Shown here piece by piece: positions 30,192 to 39,618 of a stretch of DNA of 64,000 nt (positions are counted from its first letter, which is position 1; each line of letters starts with the position of its first letter). A program made the translations under genes and the position numbers. Location of the stretch: contig LR782234.1 of NCBI GenBank assembly GCA_902825215.1, positions 2,666,001 to 2,730,000 on the forward strand, read 5' to 3'. Under the pieces are notes generated by a model. The model ran no database searches. It had not been told where the DNA came from and saw only the letters and a program-made list of their open reading frames with translations. The stretch comes from Pseudomonas fluorescens (GTDB taxonomy: Bacteria; Pseudomonadota; Gammaproteobacteria; Pseudomonadales; Pseudomonadaceae).

Positions 30192-33100
30192 TTATGTCGG
30201 ATCGGGCGCTGACAGTGCGCCAGCAGGCTTGAAGGCTTTCCAGTAATCCGAGCCGTAATCGAGGAACAGTTCGGTGCCTGCCGGAATCTTCTCCCATGCG
30301 AGCAAAAACACCATGTATTTGCCAACATAGATCGAGCCAACGTTTTCGACACCGATGTTGGCCTGGCCGGGCACATTGACCGCGTTGATCAGGCTCAGCA
30401 TGTTGCTGTTGCCATGACCGCTCAGAGTGGCGCCCTTCGTTGCCGTTGCGAAAAGGAAGGTGCTGACTTTCTCGGTGGATTTCTCCAGCATTTCCGCCCG
30501 TACGGATTTGGTCGTGCGGTGCAGTTTGCCGGTGTAGGGCCCCAGCACTTCGAATGGCTCGATATCGACTTTGGCAAATACCGACAACCCTCGTTCCGGA
30601 CCGTCGAGCGGTCGTCTGACCTCGAGTCGACTGACCAGTCTGTCGTGATGGCGGCCTTCATCCCTGATCCAATCCTGGACGTCTTCGGTGATTCGGCGCG
30701 TCATTTCCTTGAGTCTGGGGCCCTCAAACCCCGCAAGAAAGCGATTGGTTTCGGTGATGGTTATGTTGTCGATATCACCTTCCAGTTTGCCCGTCAGGCT
30801 GATCCTGACATCCGTCGGGTCCTGAAGAATCGGGGCGTCGTTATTGATGTGATGCCCAAGCGAAGGGGTCAGGTCCGCGGCGCGGGCGTGGTCTGGCGCA
30901 GCATTGTCCAGTCGAGGTCGTTTGGAACTGCCAGCAGTCGGCGGCGAAAGTGGCCCTGTTTCGCGAGGCGATGGTGGCTGCGGCATTTGCCACGAAGCGG
31001 ATTTTATTCCCGAACCGGGGGGAAGGGACTTTCGAGCGCGCATGAGCGCTGAGTCCGAGGCCGCGACCAATTGCAAACACTCTGGGACTGCACTTCTCAA
31101 CTCGCCCCGATCATTGACAAACGTTGACCAGAGCACCGGGTCGAGATTGTTGTCATCGAGGAACGTACTCATGGTGCTGGCGGACCCGGTAGCGATGTAA
31201 CGCACACGCCATTGCTCGATATGTTCTGCGGTCAAAGGCGTGAATGCCTGGTTATGGGCATATTTCTCCAGCACCTTGCCCGGAGCCCGGAACGACCCAT
31301 CGCTGTTGACGTGGGAAACGAAGTCCTGCGGGTCAAGATTGTGCGTGGCGGCGAAGCCTTCGCGGCTGAGGGTGTTGCGGGCTTCCTGCGACAGGCTGCG
31401 CCAGTCCCGCAGATGTTCGTAGGTAACGACCGTACGCGCAGTGTCGGCCCGATCCAGTATTTGTTGGCCCAGCGGTTTCAATTGCCCTTGTGTGTGGACG
31501 AATTGCCTGAAAGCGGCCGGGTCCAGCCGATGTTTCTTCGCGAATGCCCCAAGGGTGACCTCCAGCACGTGCTCGCTGAACTGCGACCACTGCTGCAGAT
31601 GCAAGGGTGTTATCACGTTCGGATCATCCGGCGCGCCGCCTCTGACCCGGATTTCCCGGCTGTACCAATGGCCGGGCTGCACCGATGAGAGGTTGATCGA
31701 CAGGTCACGGTTGTTTTTCGGATTGACCAGTACCACGGAAAAGCTGTTTTCCCCGGTTTGCGCGGTTTCCTGAATGAATCCATAGGAGTTTTCACGTATC
31801 TGGTAAACCGCGACAATCCCGTGTTCATCGATATTGCAAATGAACTTCTGGTTGTATCCAGGGCGGAAAAAGATCCCTCGCGCGTCGGCTTTGAGGCCGG
31901 CAATCCAATGCGGTTTGACCGCGTAGGGACGCAGCAACGGGCTGCTGTTGCTCATGACCGTCACTGGCTCGCGATAGCGCGGGCCGAAAGCCTGGTTCGT
32001 CAGCGCATCGATGAGCCGATAGTCCGCCATGTCGACGCTGCCGACGTTGCGCATGGGAATATTGGCGATCCCCTCGACCGTACACAGCCGGTCACCGGGC
32101 AGGCGCGGTTTCCAGGTGGTCGGGTCAACCGCGATCAAGTGCTGAGCGGTCACCGTACCATCGCGCAGTTGGGCAATGCCAAGGCGTGCCTGACGCATGA
32201 CCGCAGCGCCAACCTTGCGCAGCGTGAAGCGCCCGAGCCTGAGCACCGCCAACACTGACTCCAGCGGGTTGAGTTCGCGCAGCGTCGAGATCAACAGGGT
32301 TCGCGTAAGGCTGGCAAATTTTGGCAAGGCGAGACGCAGGCCAATCTTGCCTGCCAGGCTGACCACCCGCGTACAACCGGCGAGGTATCGGCCAATCGGC
32401 AGGCCAAACGACACAATATCGGTGAACAGGCCAAGCCCGCCGCTCTCGATGCGCTGAGGCTCGCCGGATGCCAGATCGTCGATGGCCGCCCAGAAGGGTA
32501 CGAACATTTTTCCCCAGAAGTTCAGGTCTTCGAGAAAATCCCTGCCGATATCCGTGCTGCGCGTGGCCTTGCGGGTATCTTCGAGCAACGCCGACTCATC
32601 TCGATAAAACAGTTCGCGGGCAATCATCACGGCCAGTTTTTCTGCCCGGGTAGAAGTCAGGTTACTGGCCGCGAAGGGCAGGGTACGGGTTGCTACATCC
32701 GGCGCGCGCTGTTCGATGGGAACTGCGGCAAACGTCTCGCCGACCTGCTCGGCAATCAGGTTGGCATGCTGATCTGCTCTGGGTTTGGCGCCGTCGCGGT
32801 AGGCTTCCCAGTCAAAGGGCAGGCGGGTGCCTTTTCTGAAGGAGCCGCGGCTGCTGCGACTGCTCGAGCCAACCGTCTCGACCTTGATCTCGCCGCCGAC
32901 TTTCAGTGAATCAATATCCTTGCGCAGGCGCACGACACCCGCACGGGGGATGACTTCAATGTAGCGGGCCTTCCATGGATAAGCCGGGTTGACCATTTGC
33001 AGGATAAACCCGCAGCGGGCACGGACCGCGTCGGTGTTGGTCTTGTTCTCGTGTTCGACCTGCGTGTCGTTGAGCGGCAGGCGCAACGAGTAAACCCTCA

Positions 33101-34688
33101 CTTCGTCGCGCTCGAGGTCGCCCCGGCATGCGGGCAGATACTGCGCCAGCAATGTTTTGATCAGGCTCTTGTAGGCCGCTCGTGGCGTGGCCAGCCACGC
33201 ATCAAATGCCTCGTCGTACGCCGCCTCAGAGGGATATCGAAAGCGACTCGGGGGTCGGAGCGTGAGGTTTGACAGGGCATTGGCCATTTCTCGCTCATGC
33301 TGTTCCAGCGTGCTCAACGCCTGTTCTATTTCGCGGGTTGGGTAAGCCGTCTGACGTATGGCGTACAACCCCATCGCCGCTCCCCACTCTACGGTCGGGC
33401 GGACTTTGGCGGCAGCGACCAGACGCTGATGTTCGATATCGTGGGCAAACGCCTGAAAGTGTTCTGCCGGCAGATTAAGCAACTGTTCAAAAGTCATGTG
33501 CCGCGAGGAGCCAGGCGCCACCGATTCGGCGAGAATGAAACCGCTCTTGAAGTTGACCCAGGCGCTGGATGTGGCGTACGGAAGGTCCTCGGGAATGTCT
33601 TCGACCCACGCTTCGCTGGCCACATTTCTTCTCATGATGGCCACCGCTAACAGCGCAATGGGCCGACTGACCGATAGCGATCGTTGAAAGTGTTCGATCA
33701 ATGACTCGTATATGGCCGTGTAGCGACAGCCGGGCTCAATCAGTATCTGCAACTCGTTCTGGTCGTTGCCATGCGGGCCCGGCTTGATACTCAGCCAGAG
33801 CGCTCGCCATAACAGTTTTGTCAGTACGTTGGCCGGGCCGTTTGGCTTGTCTGGCGCGGCGTACCAGTCCAGCTCCGTGGCGATACGTTGTGCCAGTTGC
33901 AGGTTGTGCGGCGATTGCAGGGCTGTCTGCAAAAGGGCTATCGGCGTGGAGTTGGCCAGCTTCTCGAATTTGCCATTGCTGTTCACCGGTACGACATTTG
34001 CCAGCAAACACCGTGAGGTTTCGGCTTCGATCTTGCGTACCACCCGCATGATCGTGGCGTCGCCATTGGCACTGAACAAATGCTCGAAATCGCTGACTGG
34101 CCCTTGATGCCCGAGCAGCCATAACGCGCGTTGCTCGACCAGATTGTTCAGGAGGCGCTGCCAATCGGCAGAAGTGGCAGGGTGCCGGGGCACCAGCGTG
34201 TACCAGGCGAGCACCAGGTCGAGCCGCACCGAACCATCACTTTTGAGTCCGTTGCCGACCTTGCGATGGATGTCCAGCAGGACATCCACGTCGATGGACC
34301 AATACAGCGGTACTTCCCTCAGCGTGACCGAGTAACCGGCGATGGGGAAAACTTCCGGGGGGTCAGGCGTGGGCGTTCTGGTCGAACTCAGGTGGAAAGA
34401 CAGCAGGTCATAGAGGAAATCTTTGCCCAACAACGAATGATCGACCGTGGCAGGCGTGGACAGGTGCTGGATGAAGTCTTCGTCTGTTTCGAGTTTCCTG
34501 AGGACACGGAATGCTTCTTTGCACTCGCGCCCCAACGCGGAGGCGGCGGGCGGGTAGTAATAGAGCTGACGGGCATCCGTGTTGAACTGATCGTCGACGA
34601 GCCCATGCAGGTAGCTGATCAGGTGGTTGAGATCCTGCAATCTGCGAGGCGGCGTCTTGTTGTAGAAACGGGATAACGAGGTAGACAT
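30192..34688 (-). CDS. Giant toxin/effector-like protein with C-terminal SET domain
   Basis: A 1498-residue protein with no signal peptide. Residues 1-900 are a long, mostly helical region of a kind I associate with Pseudomonas dermonecrotic-toxin-like (DUF6543-type) proteins; this is a resemblance, not a proven match. A hydrophobic stretch lies around 770-850 (GLFTDIVSFGLPIGRYLAG). Three tandem repeats of about 55-60 residues occupy about 1025-1205 (pattern H..QW ... F...H.LDP..F..FV...G.L). A Pro/Ser-rich linker follows, and residues about 1361-1490 form a SET domain: ERGLSVFA, GPYTGKLH, INAVNVPGQANIGV and GTELFLDYGSDYW. SET domains transfer methyl groups to lysine. The usual His after the Asn of the NHS motif is Ala here. 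It stands alone, with no obvious secretion or immunity gene nearby. Confidence 0.8.
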   Translation of the reverse strand: MSTSLSRFYNKTPPRRLQDLNHLISYLHGLVDDQFNTDARQLYYYPPAASALGRECKEAFRVLRKLETDEDFIQHLSTPATVDHSLLGKDFLYDLLSFHLSSTRTPTPDPPEVFPIAGYSVTLREVPLYWSIDVDVLLDIHRKVGNGLKSDGSVRLDLVLAWYTLVPRHPATSADWQRLLNNLVEQRALWLLGHQGPVSDFEHLFSANGDATIMRVVRKIEAETSRCLLANVVPVNSNGKFEKLANSTPIALLQTALQSPHNLQLAQRIATELDWYAAPDKPNGPANVLTKLLWRALWLSIKPGPHGNDQNELQILIEPGCRYTAIYESLIEHFQRSLSVSRPIALLAVAIMRRNVASEAWVEDIPEDLPYATSSAWVNFKSGFILAESVAPGSSRHMTFEQLLNLPAEHFQAFAHDIEHQRLVAAAKVRPTVEWGAAMGLYAIRQTAYPTREIEQALSTLEQHEREMANALSNLTLRPPSRFRYPSEAAYDEAFDAWLATPRAAYKSLIKTLLAQYLPACRGDLERDEVRVYSLRLPLNDTQVEHENKTNTDAVRARCGFILQMVNPAYPWKARYIEVIPRAGVVRLRKDIDSLKVGGEIKVETVGSSSRSSRGSFRKGTRLPFDWEAYRDGAKPRADQHANLIAEQVGETFAAVPIEQRAPDVATRTLPFAASNLTSTRAEKLAVMIARELFYRDESALLEDTRKATRSTDIGRDFLEDLNFWGKMFVPFWAAIDDLASGEPQRIESGGLGLFTDIVSFGLPIGRYLAGCTRVVSLAGKIGLRLALPKFASLTRTLLISTLRELNPLESVLAVLRLGRFTLRKVGAAVMRQARLGIAQLRDGTVTAQHLIAVDPTTWKPRLPGDRLCTVEGIANIPMRNVGSVDMADYRLIDALTNQAFGPRYREPVTVMSNSSPLLRPYAVKPHWIAGLKADARGIFFRPGYNQKFICNIDEHGIVAVYQIRENSYGFIQETAQTGENSFSVVLVNPKNNRDLSINLSSVQPGHWYSREIRVRGGAPDDPNVITPLHLQQWSQFSEHVLEVTLGAFAKKHRLDPAAFRQFVHTQGQLKPLGQQILDRADTARTVVTYEHLRDWRSLSQEARNTLSREGFAATHNLDPQDFVSHVNSDGSFRAPGKVLEKYAHNQAFTPLTAEHIEQWRVRYIATGSASTMSTFLDDNNLDPVLWSTFVNDRGELRSAVPECLQLVAASDSALMRARKSLPPGSGIKSASWQMPQPPSPRETGPLSPPTAGSSKRPRLDNAAPDHARAADLTPSLGHHINNDAPILQDPTDVRISLTGKLEGDIDNITITETNRFLAGFEGPRLKEMTRRITEDVQDWIRDEGRHHDRLVSRLEVRRPLDGPERGLSVFAKVDIEPFEVLGPYTGKLHRTTKSVRAEMLEKSTEKVSTFLFATATKGATLSGHGNSNMLSLINAVNVPGQANIGVENVGSIYVGKYMVFLLAWEKIPAGTELFLDYGSDYWKAFKPAGALSAPDPT

Positions 34689-34809
34689 TCAAGGCCTTTG
34701 AACCGTAGCGGCTGGTAAATAGTCGAAGGCCGTGAATATAGGGGCATGGAAAACCGGCTGAGGGATACATATATAGGGGCCCGAATGTGCTTGGGTTTCC
34801 ATTTGTTAA

Positions 34810-35541
<732 letters not shown>

Positions 35542-35559
35542 GGCGTTCGCTGCGAACAG

Positions 35560-35590
35560 AAAAAACGGCGCCCCGTGAGCGCCGTTTTTT
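35560..35590 (+). terminator. Rho-independent terminator after nfuA
   Basis: A twelve-base-pair stem AAAAAACGGCGC/GCGCCGTTTTTT with a short loop and a T-run of seven, 19 bases after the nfuA stop. Confidence 0.95.
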
Positions 35591-35609
35591 TATGCCCTGC
35601 AGTTATGTT

Positions 35610-35663
35610 TGATCGTTCCCACGCTCTGCGTGGTAACGCCGCCCGGGACGCTCCGCGTTCCAC
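35610..35663. repeat. Pseudomonas intergenic palindromic repeat (GATCGTTCCCACGCTC type)
   Basis: A run beginning GATCGTTCCCACGCTCTGCG, in which CCACGC...GCGTGG forms one hairpin and GGACGC...GCGTTCC a second. This double-hairpin element is a recurrent intergenic repeat in pseudomonads. It directly abuts the cobM stop codon and may act as its transcript end. Confidence 0.7.
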
Positions 35664-36410
35664 TCACGGCCTGTATAAATGCGCATGCCCCGCCCGATAC
35701 AACGATGACTCACTGAACACCTCGCTACCCAACACCCGCCCGACCAGAATCAACGCCGTACGCCGAAAGCCTTTCGCGGCAACCTTGTCGGCAATGTCCG
35801 CCAGCGTGCCCACCACCCAGTCTTGATCCGGCCACGTCGCCCGATGAATCACCGCAATCGGGCAATCTGCGCCGTAATGAGGCAATAACTCGAGAATGAT
35901 CTTCTCCAGATGATTGACTCCCAAGTGAATCGCCATGGTCGCGCCATGTCGGGCCAGGCTGCTCAACTCTTCACCGGCCGGCATCGCGGTTTTATCGGCA
36001 TAGCGGGTCAGAATTACGCTTTGGGATACGTCCGGTAAAGTCAGTTCGGCACCGAGCAGCGCCGCGCAGGCGGCGGTGGCCGTGACCCCCGGAACGATCT
36101 CGAACGGGATATCAAGCTCGCGCAAACAGCGAATCTGTTCGCCGATTGCGCCATACAGGCTCGGATCGCCGGAATGCACCCGGGCGACATCCCGACCGTT
36201 GGCATGCGCGGTCTTGATCAGCTCGATGATCTGTTCAAGGTGCAGCTCGGCACTGTTGACCACGGTTTGCGCCTGATGGCCTTCGAGCACCGCGGCGGGT
36301 ACCAGTGAACCGGCGTAGATGATCACCGGGCATTGGCGGATCAGCCGCTGGCCTTTGACGGTGATCAATTCCGGATCACCGGGGCCGGCGCCGATGAAGT
36401 AAACGGTCAT
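35664..36410 (-). CDS. cobM: Precorrin-4 C11-methyltransferase
   Basis: A 248-residue enzyme of the aerobic cobalamin pathway that methylates C11 of precorrin-4. The start MTVYFIGAGPGDPELITVKGQRLI is the family's SAM-binding opening. Further motifs are YAGSLVP, HSGDPSLYGAIGEQ, PGVTATAACAALLGAELTLPDVSQSVILTR and GATMAIHLGV. It is the last gene of the riboswitch-led operon cbtB-cbtA-cobE-cobM, 78 bases after cobE. The frame is open 10 codons further upstream without improving the ribosome-binding site. Confidence 0.95.
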   Translation of the reverse strand: MTVYFIGAGPGDPELITVKGQRLIRQCPVIIYAGSLVPAAVLEGHQAQTVVNSAELHLEQIIELIKTAHANGRDVARVHSGDPSLYGAIGEQIRCLRELDIPFEIVPGVTATAACAALLGAELTLPDVSQSVILTRYADKTAMPAGEELSSLARHGATMAIHLGVNHLEKIILELLPHYGADCPIAVIHRATWPDQDWVVGTLADIADKVAAKGFRRTALILVGRVLGSEVFSESSLYRAGHAHLYRP

Positions 36411-36488
36411 CGTTGAATCCTTGAAGAAGAGGCGCGACAACGCTTCAGATGAAGATTGCTCATGATGGATGGCGGCGATTATCAGGAT

Positions 36489-36902
36489 TTACGCGGCGCC
36501 GGCCAATGCCAGCGTTGCCTGAGCGTATTTTTGTCGGCTGATCAGCAGTTTTGCCGGCGCCTGCAGCAATTGTTCTGCAAGCGCCAGCGCCGCGCTTTCC
36601 GCCACGCCGTAGCAGCCGGTGCGTTCATAAGCGATTTGCGACTGATGGCTGAGCATGGACTGGTAACCGGCCAGTTCCTCGCTGCTGAAGTACAGCAGGG
36701 GTAATGCCAGTTGCGCGGCCAGTTCCTGCAGGCTCGGTTCGTCGCGCTTCAAATCGATGCTGGCCAAGGCCTTGATCGACTTGAGCTCAATGCCATGCGC
36801 CTGCAAGGCCTGGTCGAGTAACGCGCGCAGCGTGCTGGTCGGACAGCCGCGCTGGCAGCCGAGGCCGACCACCAGTGTCGACGCTGCGCAGTCATCGCTC
36901 AT
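36489..36902 (-). CDS. cobE: Cobalamin biosynthesis protein CobE/CbiG C-terminal type
   Basis: A 137-residue protein starting at ATG 36902, overlapping the cbtA stop (ATGA). It shows the CobE/CbiG-C pattern VVGLGCQRGCPTSTLRALLDQAL, ALASIDLKRDEPSLQELAAQLALPLLYFS and GCYGVAESAALALA. CobE belongs to the aerobic corrin pathway; a hydrolase-related or carrier role has been proposed in the CbiG group. The 90 codons of open frame before this start overlap cbtA and are a shadow. Confidence 0.9.
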   Translation of the reverse strand: MSDDCAASTLVVGLGCQRGCPTSTLRALLDQALQAHGIELKSIKALASIDLKRDEPSLQELAAQLALPLLYFSSEELAGYQSMLSHQSQIAYERTGCYGVAESAALALAEQLLQAPAKLLISRQKYAQATLALAGAA

Positions 36903-37600
36903 GCGTGATAGTGGCCATCGCTGTTGCGGCGGAACAACCACGCACTGATCAGGCCCAGGGCCAGCCAGAACGCCACGTTGGTCAACTGCGAAGCGATTTT
37001 GAATTGGCTTTCCAGCGCTTCGGGCGCGAGCATTGAATGCACCAGCGGCTGCGGCGCGCCGATCACATGCGGCACGGCGAGAATCGCCACACCGAGCAGC
37101 TTCATCAGCCAGTGTCGGCTGAAGGCGATCAGCGACAGGCCGACGGCGGTCGAGGCCGCAGTGCCGATCCACCACATCTGCCGCGACGCCAGATCAGCCG
37201 CAGCGGTGCCCGGCAATTCCGGCGGCAGGCCCAGGGTCGGCGCCAGCACGAACGTGGCATATCCGGCCAGCCCCCAGAGCAAGCCTTGCGCGGCGGAGCG
37301 CGGCGCTCGCAATGTGTACAGGCCCGCCAGCATCAGGGCGAAACCAACCGCCACCACCAGATTGCCACCGGTGGTCGAAACCACGCGCTGCCAGCCGTTC
37401 TCAGGCTCCCAGGCGTCGCCATCATGGCTGTGCGCCGCAGTGCCGGCCGCGTGTTCGTGGACTTCGGCGACCGGCTCGGATTGTTCGTAGGTTTCTGCCT
37501 GCAGAATCAGCGGTGAGACCCAGAAGCTTTGCAGCAGTGTGAGCAGCAGGGCGGCCAGCAGGCCGCTGAAACCTGCGGTTTGCGCAATTCGCTTGATCAT
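36899..37600 (-). CDS. cbtA: Cobalt transporter subunit CbtA
   Basis: A 233-residue membrane protein with about five to six hydrophobic helices. A His-containing periplasmic loop lies near residues 45-60 (VHEHAAGTAAHSHDGDAWEPENGWQR), and GLPPELPGTAAADLASRQMWWIGTAASTAVGL is the family signature. CbtAB proteins are predicted cobalt importers that are usually under cobalamin riboswitch control, as here. It starts 11 bases after the cbtB stop with only a weak ribosome-binding site, which suggests translational coupling. Confidence 0.92.
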   Translation of the reverse strand: MIKRIAQTAGFSGLLAALLLTLLQSFWVSPLILQAETYEQSEPVAEVHEHAAGTAAHSHDGDAWEPENGWQRVVSTTGGNLVVAVGFALMLAGLYTLRAPRSAAQGLLWGLAGYATFVLAPTLGLPPELPGTAAADLASRQMWWIGTAASTAVGLSLIAFSRHWLMKLLGVAILAVPHVIGAPQPLVHSMLAPEALESQFKIASQLTNVAFWLALGLISAWLFRRNSDGHYHA

Positions 37601-37611
37601 GTCGGGAGGTC

Positions 37612-37809
37612 TCAGTGGCAAGGAAACGCAGCGCTGTGGCGGGTATCGTGAGCTGCGTTGTGCACCGCTTCGATATGCGAAAAACCGGCGAAATACACCA
37701 GGCCCGCGCCGAGAATCGAGGCGAAGGCTGCCGCGATCAGGCGTTGGCTCAGGGTGGTGGTGCTGGCGATTTTGTCCGTTTTGCTGGCGGTGCTGCTGAT
37801 GATCGACAT
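37612..37809 (-). CDS. cbtB: Cobalt transporter subunit CbtB
   Basis: A 65-residue protein with one TM helix (LIAAAFASILGAGLVYFAGF) and the diagnostic C-terminal metal motif HNAAHDTRHSAAFPCH, which carries four His and one Cys for cobalt. AGGGAAG precedes the ATG. It is the first gene downstream of the reverse-strand cobalamin riboswitch. Confidence 0.96.
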   Translation of the reverse strand: MSIISSTASKTDKIASTTTLSQRLIAAAFASILGAGLVYFAGFSHIEAVHNAAHDTRHSAAFPCH

Positions 37810-37942
37810 GGCGCTTCCCTATGAAGTGTCAGGGGCAGTCGAACGCATGCGGACCCTGCGTGACGGACACGCAGAGGTACGAACAGCGCCCGCCCACCGC
37901 GGGTTTGTTATGTCCAGTGACGCCGATTGCGCACTGTGTGTT

Positions 37943-38131
37943 GCGGGCCGGTCTCCGGGCTCACGAGGGGTTGGCGCCTGGCCGACCTGCAAGCGTCACC
38001 TTCCCATGCCGTTGGCACAGTGGCTTTGACGCTTCGCTCGCTTACCGTTGCGGGGGCAGCACCGGACTGACATGGCTCTGAGTAAAGCACATGATTCACC
38101 GGTTTCCCGTTTCACCCTGTGAAGGGCACCC
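37943..38131 (-). promoter_or_regulatory. Cobalamin (AdoCbl) riboswitch, reverse strand, before cbtB
   Basis: On the reverse strand, in order, the hallmarks are GGTGCCC, GGGTGAAACGGGAAACCGGTG, the core TGCCCCCGCAACGGTAAGCG, GCCACTG...GGGAAGG and the B12-box AGCCCGGAGACCGGCC, which ends about 134 bases before the cbtB start. The order and spacing match cobalamin riboswitches. It should switch off the cobalt-transport/cobEM operon when adenosylcobalamin is high. Confidence 0.95.
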
Positions 38132-38244
38132 GTAACAAGGCGCACAGGAGAGCATGTAGGTGGGTTTGAGTCAATTTCGGGCAGGAGTGAATATCCACGA
38201 AACCAAAGCATTGACCCATCATCAACCCATGCGTAGCCTTGCGC

Positions 38245-38430
38245 CTTCGAGGTTCTTCGACATCTGTCGAAGCTAAGAAGGGAACGCGGTCAAAGCCGCG
38301 GCTGCCCCCGCAACTGTGAACAGTGATGTTCGCTGCCACGCCACTGCCAGCTCAATCCACGAGCCCGCGGGAAGGCGCAGCGAACGCCAGGCCCGGCGCC
38401 TGAACACTGTCAGCCAGGAGACCTGCCTCG
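38245..38430 (+). promoter_or_regulatory. Cobalamin (AdoCbl) riboswitch, forward strand, before cobW
   Basis: The forward strand shows a 5' helix region (GAGGTTCTTCGAC), AAGGGAACGCGGTC, the core CTGCCCCCGCAACTGTGA, GCCACTG, GCGGGAAGG and the B12-box CAGCCAGGAGACCTGCC at 38411-38427, 118 bases before the cobW start. It is a second independent element, arranged back-to-back with the reverse-strand copy. Confidence 0.95.
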
Positions 38431-38544
38431 TCACAGATTCTCACTTTCAACCGGGCGGGGTGATCCGGTGGCGAATACTTCCGGCGCGCCTGCGCGTTTC
38501 CGGTTCTCGTCCCGTATGCCCGCCGCTTGCCAAAGGGCATACCG

Positions 38545-39615
38545 ATGAAAACACTGGCCAAACTCCCTGTCACCATCGTCACCGGTTTCCTCGGTTCGGG
38601 CAAAACCACGTTGCTGCGGCACATGCTCGACAACGCCCAGGGCCGGCGTATCGCGGTGATCGTCAATGAGTTCGGCGAGCTGGGCATCGACGGCGAAATC
38701 CTCAAGCAATGCACCATCGGCTGCACCGAAGAAGAAGCCAGCGGCCGCGTTTACGAACTGGCCAACGGCTGCCTGTGCTGCACGGTGCAGGAAGAGTTCT
38801 TCCCGGTGATGCGCGAACTGGTCGCGCGACGCGGCGATCTCGATCACATTCTCATCGAAACGTCGGGGCTGGCCTTGCCAAAACCGTTGGTGCAAGCCTT
38901 CCAGTGGCCGGAAATCCGCAGCGCCTGCACCGTTGATGCGGTGATCACGGTGGTCGACAGCCCGGCCGTGGCCGCCGGCACCTTCGCCGCGTTCCCGGAT
39001 CAGGTCGATGCGCAGCGCAAACTCGACCCGAACCTTGATCACGAATCACCGCTGCACGAACTGTTCGCCGACCAACTGGCCAGCGCCGATCTGGTGATCC
39101 TCAACAAGGCCGACCAGACCAGCGCCGAAGATCTCGCGCGCGTCCGGGCTGAAGTCGCGGAAGAGCTGCCGCCCGCAGTAAAAATCATCGAAGCGAGCAA
39201 CGGCCGTCTGCCGCTGGACGTGCTGATCGGCCTCGGCGCCGGTTCCGAAGAGCACATCGACAGCCGGCACAGTCACCACGACCATCATCACGACGGTGAT
39301 GACGATCACGATGACCACGACCATGACGCCTTCGACTCGATCTCCATCGAACTGCCGCAAGCCGACGAAAGCCTGCTGCTCGACGCGCTGACGCAACTGG
39401 TGGTGCAGCACGGCATCCTGCGCGTCAAAGGCTTCGCGGCGATTCCGAACAAGCCGATGCGCTTGCTGATTCAAGGCGTGGGTACGCGCTTTGACAAACA
39501 TTTCGACCGTCAGTGGGGCGCCGACGAAGCGCGCGTAACGCGGCTGGTATTGATCGGTCAGGAACTCGATGCGACGCAACTCGAAGCGCAACTGCGCGCC
39601 GCGCTCAGCGTGTAA
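38545..39615 (+). CDS. cobW: CobW GTPase, metal chaperone for cobalamin synthesis
   Basis: A 356-residue G3E GTPase. AAAGGG precedes the ATG at 38545. Walker A is [11 protein letters not shown] (residues about 14-24), the metal-binding CxCC is in NGCLCCTVQEEF, and the guanine-specificity motif is NKAD. A His/Asp-rich metal-binding loop (HSHHDHHHDGDD...) lies around residues 240-265, followed by the CobW C-terminal domain. It is thought to deliver cobalt to the chelatase. It lies 3 bases before cobN, under the forward riboswitch. Confidence 0.96.
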   Translation: MKTLAKLPVTIVTGFLGSGKTTLLRHMLDNAQGRRIAVIVNEFGELGIDGEILKQCTIGCTEEEASGRVYELANGCLCCTVQEEFFPVMRELVARRGDLDHILIETSGLALPKPLVQAFQWPEIRSACTVDAVITVVDSPAVAAGTFAAFPDQVDAQRKLDPNLDHESPLHELFADQLASADLVILNKADQTSAEDLARVRAEVAEELPPAVKIIEASNGRLPLDVLIGLGAGSEEHIDSRHSHHDHHHDGDDDHDDHDHDAFDSISIELPQADESLLLDALTQLVVQHGILRVKGFAAIPNKPMRLLIQGVGTRFDKHFDRQWGADEARVTRLVLIGQELDATQLEAQLRAALSV

Positions 39616-39618
39616 GCC

